Positions 10,075 through 21,987 of a stretch of 64,000 nt of DNA are shown piece after piece. Source of the DNA: Cycas panzhihuaensis. Taxonomy: Eukaryota > Cycadophyta. The notes beneath the pieces were generated by a model that was not told the DNA's origin, did not search any database, and saw only the letters and a program-made list of their open reading frames with translations. Where the stretch lies: the NCBI GenBank assembly GCA_023213395.1, contig CM041465.1, positions 231,577,741 to 231,641,740 on the forward strand, read 5' to 3'. The translations under genes and the position numbers were made by a program. Numbering within the stretch: position 1 is the first letter of the stretch; each line of letters starts with the position of its first letter.

Positions 10075-10621
10075 TGTTGAGAATGGTCATTAAGCCAAAG
10101 GCCTTAAGGATCTAAAAGAGAGGAGAAAATTCTATGGAAATAAAGATGATTAGCATCTATTGAGAGTTAGTATGGAAATGAACACTATGAGCAAGCATGA
10201 GCATAGAGATCACAAGCATAAGGGCACCAATATGGAGGAGAAAGAATTAATCTAATATCCAAATAAGAAAGAATACTTGATTAGCAAACTAGCAGCATAA
10301 CATTACACACACTCTCATATCTACATATATGAGAATTGGTCTCAATATATAGATTATGAGGAGAGATTCTGAGAGACTCCGTGTTTGATGAATGTCAAAC
10401 ATGGAAGATATGTTAGATGCATGAAGGACAATTGTCCCGTGGGCTTTCTTGTGAGCAAAGATGCATGAGGGGTACATTGACGCTCAAGTTACAATGTTAT
10501 GTCACTAGAAAGAATGTGGGTGTGCACTTTATCATATATGTGATAAGTCACACTAATATAAAATGCAACACTGAAATAATATAAAGTACATTACTTAACA
10601 TGTAAACATAAAGGTTTAACA
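10075..10621 (-). repeat. 5' LTR of outer copia
   Basis: 547 bp, TGTTGAGAATGG...GGTTTAACA on the plus strand. It shares the terminal TTAACATGTAAACATAA block and the GTTATGTCACTAGA block with the inner LTRs, and matches the LTR at 43005-43528 more closely over its central half (for example the TATTGAGACCAATTCTCAT segment). A run of G follows outside the LTR. Confidence 0.85.
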
Positions 10622-10684
10622 TGGGGGGGGGGGATTGATTGCTGGTTTTTACTGCTTACCTATGAATTCCCACTTCAAAACGAA

Positions 10685-10696
10685 GCTCTAATACCC
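10685..10696 (-). other. tRNA-Met PBS remnant of a third element
   Basis: The minus strand reads GGGTATTAGAGC, 10 of 12 matches, two bases from the TG that starts the next LTR at 10699. Only 77 bp of this element's interior remain before the outer copia LTR begins. Confidence 0.7.
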
Positions 10697-10698
10697 CT

Positions 10699-12233
10699 TG
10701 TAGCGACAAGATTTGTTTGGATTTGAATTATTTGCTGGAAAAGGATTCTGAATAAAAATAATACACAACAAGTGATAGCAAAATATGATAACGATGCAAT
10801 AATAAATGGATGAGAAAGAGTGTTTCCCAAGTCATTTGAGTAAATGAAGAATGAATGAGCAAAATATCACCAAATTTAGGGTAATGAAATCTTAGTTAAA
10901 CATAGTGTTGGAGTGGAAATAATGCTTCCTCTTCAAGGCGAGGTAGCCTCCAAATATTGTTGACCAAAGGGCCGAAGTACGATTGCCTTAAACGTTGAAA
11001 ATATCTTGCCAAATCAACGCTAGCTTGGTTGGGAATGAAGCCCCCAGGTCCCTTATATAGTTGGATTCTGCCTTCATATAGAATTTAGCGAAGACAGGGT
11101 GAAATATTAGCTTGAATAACACATGTAAGTCAGCTAGAATAATGCTTCTAAGTCAGCCAAGACTGAGTAATTTGGTTTACTACACACTCTGATTGACTCC
11201 TAACTATTTAATTAACTGACAAATTAATTAATTGACTAACATTCTAACTTAAATGTACACATATAAGTACAATAATTTAAACATCTCATCACATAGTGCC
11301 ATGACATATGGATGAGTAATACTTGTCAACCTCCCTAGACAAAGCATATTAGTTTGTGTTGACTTAGGTTTCCCACTGCACTTGTGGAAAGGGTACACTT
11401 GTTAAGGTTACACAGGTTATAGTCTAGTTTAGGACACAGTCAACATCATCATCCACATAAATCACACAGATTTATTAATGTTTCCACATGATTACAGCAT
11501 AACGACACATAGCAATACAGAGATTGGCACCTATTTCACATTCAATCCTTGCAAACACAGAGAATCCACAATTTCCACGCAACTCTTATTTTATTAAGCA
11601 ATAAGTTCTTTTACACAAGGTGCTGGAATGCATTCCCTGTGCATTTCAGCCTCCTACATTCACTCTGTCACATGCGTACCCAGGAGGTACCCATCAAAAT
11701 ACACGGCTTAGGTCAGCATCATGCGTCTTGGTCTCTGTACCAATGCGTCTTTGGAATACTTGGCTCTCACCCTCGAGAGTATACCATGGGATTGAATCAC
11801 TCGGCTCTCACACTGGAATGGTCCTCAAAGCATCATTAAATATGTCCCTTCAAAGCCTTTTGGGTGAAAGGTTATGACCCAAAGTCATAACCATACCTTT
11901 TTGTCACCAAGGTACCCTTTCACTTTAACACTTGATTAAGTCTTCTTAATGGTGTCTTTTCTGATCCGTACATCCCTACATATGTCCTTTTGGGCTGACA
12001 TCATCATTTCTGGGTGCCTTGGGTCAAATCTGTCCATATGTACCTTATTGTCTGCAAGCGTACCAAAAAAAGTACGTAACCAGGTACGCATCTATCATAC
12101 GTACCTAGATTGCATATTTTTCACCTTTTTCCACTATGCGTACCTCTGTACAGTCCGTACTTGCATTCCTTTGGTCAATACAAGCATGTATTCCGTCTTC
12201 CTCAAGGTCTATGTGTCACAATATGTCCCAACA
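10699..12233 (-). repeat. 1.5 kb LTR of a third minus-strand LTR retrotransposon
   Basis: Read on the minus strand it starts TGTTGGGACATATTG and ends CTTGTCGCTACA directly before a PBS. The ends are therefore TG/CA and the orientation is set by the PBS. The right half (11640-12180) repeats the word GTAC/GCGTACC many times. Open frames inside it have no recognisable similarity and are treated as chance. The partner LTR is not in the window. Superfamily cannot be assigned. Confidence 0.65.
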
Positions 12234-12885
12234 ATTTGTATTGAATCTGGAGAGCCAAGACCACAAAATACAACCCTAGAGACCATAGTTCTAGGAGAGA
12301 TAACCCTTCTATCAAGAAAGAGGTTCTTTCAGAAAGAATCGATCTCAAGCTCAATAACATCCTACCATAATAACTCCTTCATCCCTAGGATGTAACATCC
12401 CTATTGCAAGGGGTAACAAACCTTTGAGATATTGTGACTACAACAAGTCCTATGGGCATTCAAATGAAGAATACTTTAAGCAAAAAGGCTTGGCCTGTTC
12501 TCTACCTTAGTCGTAAATGAAGAAGAGGAGATTATCATTCTAGTGTCTAACTAGAGACACCCATCTCCTTGATTGGTTCTAATGATTATGAAGGATTTAA
12601 TTTCAAAACAAGAAGCTCTTTTCACCCAAAATTGCTAGCAGGACTCTATTGGAGAATGGTAGTATGAAGAACTTAGGCTTTGACATACTAGTTTTTCCCC
12701 TAGACCTTTGGTCTAAGCCACATCCAACTCCTTACAATCTTGGTTGGGTTTGGAAGAATGGTCCTCAAACGAGAGTTGATAGGGAGTGCCATTTTGTATT
12801 CACAATAGACCTATTCATCAATATGGTCACTTGCATTGGCTCCCTTATCGATTATTGTGATCTACTATGTAGCAAGTCATATTAG
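12234..12885 (+). pseudogene. Ty3/gypsy gag-protease relic
   Basis: Near 12427-12480 the plus strand reads YCDYNKSYGHSNEEYF, a zinc knuckle in which two of the three Cys are replaced (Asn and Tyr). From about 12649 the frame contains KPHPTPYNLGWVWKNG followed by a VDRECHFVFTI segment. This matches the pattern of plant gypsy proteases after the active site (KPHPxPYxLGW...V). Stops are frequent. The relic abuts the LTR at 12233. Confidence 0.5.
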
Positions 12886-13176
12886 TATGATTGACATGCA
12901 CAATATGATAGCTACGCCAACACCTATTGCTTGTAGAAAGATCATAGAACATTTTGGCTTCAATTGACTACCATACCAACTATTGCATAGCCAACTATGC
13001 TTACTATCCTAGAGCCTTCACTTTGGCTACATAGTTGATTTACGTACAACAACAACATCTTCAATCTCCTTGCCATCCTCCACAAGTCTATCACCAACCT
13101 TGTCCAATTTTAGGGCTTTGCCACATGTATAAGCAATTGTCGCTACCATTATTGTTGTTGCTTATGTGGCACTTTT

Positions 13177-13479
13177 GTGCCTTGTAGCCCCAATTCTATC
13201 GCTAGTGCAACCACACTAGCAGGAACAATGTTTGCTTCAATAGTAGACCATGGCACCTTCAAGGCATACAATGTTTTCTACTCCACTACTCATGCCACCG
13301 GTCTTTGCAGGTGTACCAACTTAGCTTCAAACATCATTGCCTACCTCTCTGGCACTGACTCCACGGATGCTCATTTTTTGGCAAGATTAGCCACCTTGGC
13401 TTATGGTTGGGATGACAGTAATTGTTTCCTTGGTTTGTTATCAGATGGCCACTTCGGTTACAACGACGATATGTTGTGA
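13177..13479 (+). other. 100-codon open frame, no recognised family
   Basis: The frame is open from ATG 13177 to the TGA at about 13477 and is rich in Ser, Thr and Ala. I recognise no domain. The sequence just after it (about 13492-13510) reads ACAATTTGGGGGTAG, which resembles the polypurine context at the 3' end of gypsy elements, so this may be decayed pol. Coding status is doubtful. Confidence 0.25.
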
Positions 13480-13680
13480 GTCCCTTTCACATTTAGACAA
13501 TTTGGGGGTAGTTTCGTATTGAGTGGAGAGGAGATCCATGCCTCCCAAATGGATATAAAAAGTTGGGAACAATTTTTACTTAAGTTGGGAGGAATTGATG
13601 AGCTCACATAAACTCTCATTCACTCATCCATGCAATATAAATGGAAATATCTACTTTTGATCTATTTTGACCTTAAGTCA

Positions 13681-13896
13681 CTTGAGGCACAAAAATGGCT
13701 GAAGTTGAGTTAGTTTATAGTTAACTGTATTTTCTGTTTTGAAATTGGGTTTACTTAAGTTATAAAAGTGACTCGAGTCAAGTTAGTGTATAGTAAGTTA
13801 GTTTTGTATTTTGAGGTTCAATTCACTTGAAGTTATAAAAATGATGTAAGTTAGCGTGTAATTTAGTTAGTTCATAGGCTTATTACAAAAGCATAA
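13681..13896 (+). repeat. Three-copy degenerate tandem repeat, unit about 72 bp
   Basis: The copies begin CTTGAGGCAC (13681), CTTAAGTTATAAAAG (13754) and CTTGAAGTTATAAAA (13825). Each continues through a GTTAGTNTATAGT-like and a TTTGTATTTTG-like part. No coding content. Confidence 0.65.
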
Positions 13897-15243
13897 CTTA
13901 TTTTCTATTTTGGGTAGATGTTTAGCATTCTATTTTGAGTAGATTCCATTTCAATTTTGTAACCACCACTTAATTCATGATGCCTCAAGCATTTTGAAAA
14001 AGGAGAAGGGAGCCTTCTATTGTAGACGATGAATTCTTGGAGTTAATACAAAAGCTATATTTTTCCCCATATAATATCTTAAAGTCTCTTCTTTGTTATT
14101 TTGGTATGCTTATTTTTGTCTGGGTTAGTTTCGATCCATATCGGATCCACTTGTACCTTCACATAGTCTATTCGACACTCAAGAGGAGGACAAACTCCCC
14201 AAGGAATCTAAGACAATCCTAGAATGCCTCAGGAATGCATCAAGAATGTTTGTAGCATAAAGGGATGGGTCTAAGAATAGTTCAGCCCTAAGTTTCCCAT
14301 GAGAATTTTATTTTTAGTTCTTGCCTTTTTTACCTTATTCCTTTGTTGCTATACTGTCATATTCCTCCTTCATACTTTGCATCGTTATAGATTGCATAAC
14401 TCCCCCTTTTGGTGACATATCATGTTGGAGTATGCATCAAACTACATCAAATAGCCACAGGATACCGAGTTCAAAAGCATATAAAAGGTGATCATCATGC
14501 TATCAAATTCTTGGACTTTAGAGTCCAAATACGAAATGACAAAATCTCACTCAAGGTGATTATCAAATGCTAACAAGTGTCAACCTTTGCGATGGTAGCC
14601 ACTACTTTCTATAGTCTTTGATTATATCTCTAGAACATTTTATCAAATACATGGTGCACCTATGACAAACCTCTTGTACTCTTCTTCAAAAAGGGCTTCT
14701 CACCAAATATCCAAATTTGGTTCTAGATAATAGTTTTTTCTTTTGTAGTTCTTCAATAACAAATGTGAATGTTCTGCTTTATCTGCAAAGATCTCTGAGA
14801 CAATTGAGTTATGTTGAGAAAACCTAGTCTAACTAACCAAAACCAACCACCAAGGTCTAACTATTTTGCAACAATAACAAGGATTTGAAATTGTAATAAA
14901 TGCAAGTCTCTAAAACTAGAGATTATTCAACATACACAAGAAAACACATTACTTACTACACAGATTATAACATGGTAAAACCCTAGTAGAGTGTTAGGAA
15001 AACATCCACATAGGAAAGGTATCGATCTTTATTAGTCAGGAATGAAAGATTATACATACAATCTCCGTAGAATTTCCATAGCAACAACAACCAACAACCA
15101 CACCTTCGTAATGCGATGCAATTACCCTAAAAATGGGTTAGAAGAAAGGCATATCAATCGTAGCCATTGGATCTAAGTCTTTTTGATGAACGACCTAGAT
15201 TCCCTTTACAATTTGCTATGTTTTGAGTCTTAGCTTTTTGCTT
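13897..15243. other. No gene seen
   Basis: AT-rich sequence with only short, isolated open frames. No LTR boundary, tRNA or splice-compatible coding segment is recognised. It is probably decayed transposon sequence, but I cannot show that. Confidence 0.5.
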
Positions 15244-15330
15244 CGGGGGTTATCGCCCCCGAACCCCCACTTGCGGGGGGTGTTCCACACCCCTCCACAC
15301 CCCCCTTAGCCAACGGGGGTTGCCGCCCCC
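15244..15330. repeat. Cluster of three GC-rich hairpins
   Basis: Hairpin 1: CGGGGG (15244-15249) pairs with CCCCCG (15256-15261). Hairpin 2: GGGGTGT (15277-15283) pairs with ACACCCC (15287-15293), loop TCC. Hairpin 3: GGGGG (15315-15319) pairs with CCCCC (15326-15330). The block lies in AT-rich DNA. Function and origin unknown. Confidence 0.75.
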
Positions 15331-17176
15331 TTGGATCCCCTCGAGGAAAGATTGGTGGGGAAACCGCGTCAATAAAGATCCCAAAAATTAAAGCCTTCTC
15401 ATAATTGTTGTCACATATCTAACAAGTTAGTGGACCCAAACTATTAAAATTGTTACATGTTATATTTTTAGGCGCCACATGCATATGTATTTATGAGCTC
15501 GTTCAATCAGTATTCTCATAAATAGAATATGCCATGAATTCATATTTAACATCGACACCCAATATGAAGGTAGTAAGTGGGACATTTACTTCACACACAC
15601 TTCTTAAACATCTATAATATTCGATATCCAAAACCATATGTTGTTTGTATTGTTCATGCGAAGGTACCACTAGTTGCGTTTGGCAAAATAGTAGTTAAAA
15701 TAGGTTGAAAAATAGCTTAAAAGAAGCTTAAAAATAGATCTTAAGTTCTTTTTGCAACTTTAGCACCTTAGTTCATGTGACCACTCACTTGAATGATAAA
15801 GGGGGTAGACTTTATCAACTTATTAAAAATGATTAATTAAACCAAATTTTAGAAAATTGAATTTTAGGGAAATATTTCTATTGTCATATGAAATTTATTG
15901 TGTTTACAATTTCTTCATTGTTGCCTTTTGCAATGTTGTGTTTCTCTTATGCGTTGTTGTGTTTTCAATTTATTCATTGTTGCCTTTTGTAATGACATGT
16001 TTCTTTTATGTGTTGGTGCATAAGGGTCACTGTTGGATCTCCCTTTGCCAGTGTAGTTGCAATGTCCACAACACTCCTCACAAATCCACACTTGATCAAT
16101 GCCTTTCCAACCTATCATTTCACACATGATGAACAATAGACCATCCCCTTTTGCCACCAATAAATTCTTGTTATCATTGCCTATTGTGATTGATGAACTT
16201 TAGTCATGGAAATAGAGGTAAGGCTTGTGACATTGCCATCTTAATAGCCATGGAGATCACAAGGATAGCTTGCGAGATCACAGTCGTTGCTCTTAAGCTA
16301 TTGGAGAGCTCGAAGTTGTTGCATTTGGATCCTTCTACATTGCAATTCTCCTTGCTGCTTTTTTATCCTTACCATTCCTCATTGCCACTGTATTCTATTC
16401 TACCCTTCTTTGGCATTGCTTTGTGTGAGATTGGTCTCTTGTCTAGCATAGCACATAATTGCTACATCTTCTTTGAATGCTCTAGAAATCATCATGTCAA
16501 CTGTTGTTGACCTTAGTGAGATATAAGACAATGCTCTGCCTATAACACCCCTTTAATTTGATGATGGTATTTTGAGAGTGCTAGTACAATATTAATGACT
16601 ATACGCCTATTCATATTTTGGACCTAGGCTACTCATGTTTAGACATGCATATACATAACATCACTCATGGTACCGAAAATCATTGGAATCTCTTTGGGGG
16701 GTTTTTCCCTTGATTATATCTGTCACCTTCTGGAAAGTCAAGTCCAAAAGACCATTGATGTTCACTCATGAATTAGAAATTGGCCACAATAGATGCCATT
16801 GATCTAATGTAATTCAACAACTATCAAACGACTACCAAAAACTTGAATGCAAGCTGTCATACTCTAGTCTTCATGCAACAACTTCTTCATTCATTCATCT
16901 CCATTTTTCTTCTACTTGTCCAAATCCAAAATATCTATAATAGGCATGGACCAAAAAATTAACCAACTCTACAAATTGAAGGCAAGAATATGATGGCTGT
17001 GCATATGCATATAAGCTAATATCTATTGTTATGGCCTTCCAAACAGAAAATGTATATACCTAGTATTATGCAATGTGGGAGCCAGTGTTGCCCTAACCCA
17101 AATGGTGATTAATTTACCATTCTCCATGATCAAACGAACATATGACACTCACATGAACAAGTACAGGCTTCTTGTA
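15331..17176. other. No gene seen (tandem duplication at 15901)
   Basis: Open frames at 15857-16129 and 16190-16510 lack recognisable domains. The first arises largely from the tandem duplication at 15901-16020. No other feature is supported. Confidence 0.5.
15901..16020 (+). repeat. Two-copy tandem duplication, unit about 60 bp
   Basis: The copies at 15901-15960 and 15961-16020 share CAATTT.TTCATTGTTGCC and the following TTTTG.AATG....TGTTTCT, with scattered substitutions. Confidence 0.7.
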
Positions 17177-17188
17177 GCTTTTATACCA

Positions 17189-17478
17189 TGTTAGAAAATT
17201 AGGGTTGATATCATGTTCGATGAATATCAAATGCATAAAAGATAGATGAATACAATTTTCTATGTTCTTCTATATTTATTATTATTGAATATGAAAATGT
17301 ACGTATATATAGAGATGTTTACCTCATATGGGACCGATGAGAAGTTGTGATAAGTACACGAAGATTTGTGAGCTTTAATCACACATATTAAGAATACTCA
17401 CATATTAAGAGTATTCACCTATATACTCACCTATGAGAAACGATTATGTTCACCTATAATTAAACATTATCTCCAACA
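17189..17478 (-). repeat. Isolated 290 bp LTR with adjacent PBS
   Basis: The plus strand is bounded TGTTAGAAAATT...ATCTCCAACA. Read on the minus strand it starts TGTTGGAGATAATG. The bases directly to its left (17177-17188) read TGGTATAAAAGC on the minus strand, 10 of 12 matches to the tRNA-Met PBS, so this is the 5' LTR of a minus-strand element whose interior should lie to the left. No coding sequence or partner LTR is visible there. Confidence 0.6.
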
Positions 17479-20400
17479 AAAAAATTGTGATGCTTTTCAT
17501 GTATCATACCTGAAGCAGCTACTCTAGAAGCATATACCAATGTAGGATGAAATTTCGATTTTGGATGGAGGAGGCAGGTTGGTATTGAGACCAAAAATCA
17601 TTTTGGATTCTTGAGAAACGCAACCAAGATGATCAAATAATATTTACTCAAATGGAACTAGTTGTAGTGGAAGATGTGTCATGTGAAGGAGAACCCCTTT
17701 TACACTACTATCCATTCCTCAAAGAGTGCATGCTTTGAAGGGAAAGTATGTTTTTTTGAAGGAGGTATTTGTAACAAATCATTTTGAACACCTTGGTTTG
17801 TGTGCAAGGCAAGTCAACCATAGCTTGCCAAGGTTAGCCTACGTAGTTTCCTAGTATCGAAAGGGTATAAATACCCCTATAGGGTAAATATTTTAATCAT
17901 CACTTATTGGGAGTCTTGGTTGTGGTCTCCTTTGGAGTTTTGTTTTTTTTTTAGAGTGGGCATATCTCAAGCAAAGCAAGAGCATCTTGTGTAGGAATAG
18001 TTGTGTTCAAAAACTCTCGTCTGTGTAGTGGTGTTTATGATACTTGGCTATTATTGTTGCGATATCCTTGATCTCTTAAATGTATAGTGATTTTCATGAT
18101 ATTTGGCTCTTATTGTTTTTGTGTTTTTGTTCTAATATATAATGGAAGGTTTTCTTTTTTGCGTGTGTTTGGAGATAGGTATCCATATCCTGGTGGGCAC
18201 AAAATATGATCTAGGTACATATCTTGACCATATTTGGATGCCTGTGCATTTGGTATGCACAAGATAAGATAAGGTAGGCCCAAAGGTTGCATTAGGTACC
18301 TTATGCTACCATCCATTCCATTGGTTACATCTCTAGTGGAAGGAGTCTAGTTATAGCATGGTTTGAAGTGTTTCATTTGCACATGCTATTTTTGATTATG
18401 AATTATTGAATGATTACTCGTGGCTTTTTTGAAGCTTCCCCAACCTTTTCTATTGGATATTATCTCTACTTGAATCTTACCCATATATGATGTAACTGGG
18501 ATTATTGGTATGTTAAATAAAATAACTTTTTGTTTGTTGTCCCAAAGTTTGATATTCTTGGCAAAGCTATTTTCCACTCTGCTCCTATCCTTCTAGTTCT
18601 AGATGCATCTTGTCATTTGAGAGATGTTGTTGGTGCATTCTCTTTCTAGATATTTGTCATAGGATGGAAAATTAATCCTTAATAATTAAAACTCTTCCAA
18701 AAGCTAGAAGAGGGAAGTTAAAATCATTGGAAGTCAATGGTTAAGAGCCTTAAGGTTAAGACTCAAAAAGGTGATGCATAGCTATTAAGAGGATCTATGG
18801 AATTAAGTAATGAAGTTGATTATTAAAAGTTGTGCATAGGAGGTGGCTTCTTACTTGTCAATTAAGAGCCTAGTTTCCCTCAAAAGATTCATTCTAAGAC
18901 TTGACTTCTACTATATAACTGCATAGTGAGCAAGGCAAATCATCATGCCATCACGTGAGCAAGGAGAGGTTGTTGGTGTAAAAAATTAGAAGTGGAGCCA
19001 GGCCATTACAACATAACTTCATCAAAGTTCTTCTGTTATTCTTCATCAATGGAAGATGGAATTAGAGTTTACAGAAGGAGGGTCAAGGTACCCTTCATAA
19101 CCTTGTAATTCTTCTTGTTTCTTTATGACAAATAGAGGATGAAGACCTGAATTTTATTTTAAAATTTTTGTGTGAAATTGAAGATGAATATTAAATTTTA
19201 TTTTTTCAGTTTCTGAGGTCAAGTGGACCTCACACCATTGTGCTACATATGTATGTATTTATCACAGCTAAATGATTGATAATAGGACAGTATGGCTTGT
19301 AGGAAAGTGGTGTAGGGCCCATAGGGTTGTACAATGCATGTTTTGGCATATGGCCTCCATATGACTATTAGTCCCCTTGGTGAAGCTGATTTTTGAAGGT
19401 CTTTGGAATTGGCCCTCACAAGTGACTATATAGTCCTATAACTCTAGAACCATATGGACGTGGCATGTGCAAGTCGTATGGATGACAATGGAACCTACCC
19501 AGTCTAAGAAAATTCTAAGTGCAAATTTGAATTTTGGAATGTTTTTATGAGTAAAGTAAGTCAGAGAAACATTGGAAATTGCCCTTTCAAACCCTGTTGC
19601 TACAAATAGCAATTAATAAAGGGGAAAATGCAATAAATAATTGGGGTTGATAGTAGAAAGCAATTTTTGTGTATTTTTGTTTAAATTGTAGAAAATCCTT
19701 CAAGGAATGATGATCATGCATTATGAATGTATGGAGAAAGGTAATGTGCATATGTCATGCTATTCTCATGATTTATTTCTATGATGTTTAAGTATTTTTA
19801 GTGTCTATGATTGCACCAAGTAAAACCATGTCTAAGATTGCATCGAGTAAAGCCAAGAAAGGGAATTCTGTTCTATGCATGATAGTTTCATGGTCATTCA
19901 TAGTAAAAGCATTTTGTATGCATTCATTGAAATGAAAACCTATTGTGCTTGTCAATATGATATAGTCATGAAATTATTGTATGGATATTGATGATTGTCA
20001 AACGATTGCATGCACTTATGGACCTTGTTGTAAAACAAAGGTAGGTCATTTGTATGCATTCTATAGAACCCGTTATGCATGAGGAAAGAATAGCTTGTGG
20101 AATACTATCATGCACGTTGAGGAAATTGATTTTATTGCAAGCCTTGTTGATGAACTTTAAGAAGGAATTTTCTTTCATGGTGTGGGTGGGATTCTTATGA
20201 CATGTTTCTTAGTCACTAAATTAAAACCCACATCTAAAATCTAAACCAATGGCTTGTAAAACCTAGCTATGCATTATCCTCTTGCATGTGTTACTTGAGG
20301 AGAATTGTTGCCCTTGGTCATGGGAGGAGAACCTCTTAAGGAGGCTTGATGACAATCAATGTTCTGATTGCCCTCTTAAGGAGGTTGAATGACGAGTGGG

Positions 20401-20949
20401 CCATGGTACTTTGGTGCATATGGTCTCTTGCATGTTTGTGTTAAGAGATGGGTATAACTTTATGCATCACTATGCCTAAGGAAACCACACAAGGAAGGAA
20501 ATGAGAAAATAACTTGTGCAGATACAACCATGAAACTAAGATGCTTGTGTCCTTGGGTCCACACCTATTGGCCCTTTTGACTATAAGATCTGTAGTAGTG
20601 TTGGCTTGTCTTATGTCGACTATAAGATCTTAGTAATTGCATCTTTGAGATAGGGGTCTCTAAACCAAATAACTAATTGTCCCTCTCAAGGTGATTATCT
20701 AATCATCACCTATAAGAGAAAGGTGCCCCCTCCTAAGAGGGAGTGATCACCCCTTTGTGGGGGAATATAATCTAGTGCTGCTAAGGAGGATGGGCAATTG
20801 TGTGTGGTGATCTTGTGCCTAAAAGGAGTCTTGGGTACCGTTCCTATGTTTGGTGTGTGGGAGCACCACCATAGAAATATGCATTGTAGAGGGTGGTTGT
20901 GCAAGGCACGGTTTTAGCCTAGGGTTAGGGGTAATGTGTATGGGAACAC
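17479..20949. other. 3.5 kb without a supported gene
   Basis: AT-rich sequence with scattered stops in all frames. Short phrases recur, such as GACTATAAGATCT near 20580-20630 and CTCTTAAGGAGG near 20330-20380, which suggests decayed LTR sequence. No domain, tRNA or pair of direct repeats could be established. Confidence 0.5.
17863..17876. promoter_or_regulatory. Possible TATA box within a palindrome
   Basis: GGGTATAAATACCC contains a consensus TATAAATA core (17866-17873) with 6 bp inverted arms. It could be the promoter of a decayed LTR, but no gene or LTR boundary supports this directly. Confidence 0.35.
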
Positions 20950-21198
20950 TATGGTGAGCTTTTACCACATGTTAGAGAGGGTTATGACCCTCCATCATAT
21001 GAGGATTTAGGGATTGGTTGACATAAAGGTAGGAATATAATAACGCAGAGGTGAGTGTTATATATGCCCCACTCTATTGTAAAGAGATATATGATATGAT
21101 ATGATGTTATGTTAATGAATGTTCTTCGGAACCCTACCTCCTTCCATTCCTCTTCATATTTCTCTATCTTGAATGATTATAGGGTTAGACCCATAACA
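20950..21198 (+). repeat. 5' LTR of the gag-only element
   Basis: It aligns with 22784-23048. Shared landmarks include GGGTTATGACCCTCCATCAT, CCCCACTCTATTGTAAAGAG and ATATGATATGATATGATG. The right end is ATAACA. A GAGAGGGTTATGACCCTC inverted motif lies near the start of both copies. Confidence 0.85.
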
Positions 21199-21200
21199 AG

Positions 21201-21212
21201 TAGTATGAGAGC
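21201..21212 (+). other. PBS of the gag-only element
   Basis: TAGTATGAGAGC, 10 of 12 matches to TGGTATCAGAGC, two bases after the LTR. Confidence 0.75.
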
Positions 21213-21331
21213 TATTTCCGATACATACAAGAGCTAGGCATCCATTTTGTTATAAGTACCAAAATAGGGCTAATTATTTTTTAAAGGGTTTTTGGCATGT
21301 GAAAGTTCTACTCGTTGGGAGCACAAACGAA

Positions 21332-21397
21332 AGATTTTGAGACGAAAATGTCTGTTTCATAATAGAGATTTTGAGACGAAAATGCCTGTTTCATAAA
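21332..21397 (+). repeat. 34 bp tandem duplication
   Basis: AGATTTTGAGACGAAAATG begins at 21332 and again at 21366. The copies differ mainly at one T/C. It lies in the leader of the gag-only element. Confidence 0.8.
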
Positions 21398-21987
21398 TTT
21401 TGAGTGGTCATAATGCTGGTTTTGGTGAAAAGTTGCAAAAACTACAGTTGATTTAATTTTGGCCTACTTTTCATCACCATATTTTTGGGATAGATATGCT
21501 ATCTCAACTTCAAAGAGCTGTAAATTTAACTACAAGTATCCAAATGACCTCATTTTTTAAATTTTTTATTGTATACATTTTTGAATTTACTTTCCAATGG
21601 AATTAGTTTGAGTTTGATTGAAGTTCAGAGCAGAAAGTTATTAGCATTTCACTAGTAGGTACTGTTGCAGTCCTTAGAAATCCTAGTAGTGAATTTTTTA
21701 AAAAGGTCATAACTTTTGATTCATATATTAGAATTCGATTCTGTTTGAACCATTGGAATTGTATTTTAGAGGCTGTCATGTTCATCTATATGTTGTGAAT
21801 TTTTGAGCTATATTGTTTTTAAGAGATAAAATTTTGAAGTTAAAGGTTTCATATTATGTTTTTTTTGGCTATTCAAATTTTTGTCACAAAACCATCACTC
21901 TTGAGGCCTAATATTTATTTTTGTATTAAAATATGGGGATAATAGGCTATAGCCACCCCCTAATCTCTCTCCTAAATCCACATTATC

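Larger units (their letters stand above)
1..10621 (-). mobile_element. Older Ty1/copia element (outer), interrupted and truncated by the window edge
   Basis: The element reads right to left: 5' LTR 10075-10621, PBS 10061-10072, leader 8191-10060, then gag and pol pieces at 1-1012. A younger copia (1018-8190) sits in the middle. The leader aligns by eye with the leader of the younger element from 28 bp upstream of its gag start, and the LTRs share long blocks, so both belong to one broad family. The 5' half of the outer gag is missing at the junction, so a deletion must have occurred. The 3' end lies left of the window. That the two halves are one element is inferred from matching orientation and family. 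Confidence 0.7.

Noticed and set aside
11549-12395. Open frames of 96, 85 and 148 codons
   Set aside because: Almost entirely inside the 1.5 kb LTR, with no recognisable domains.
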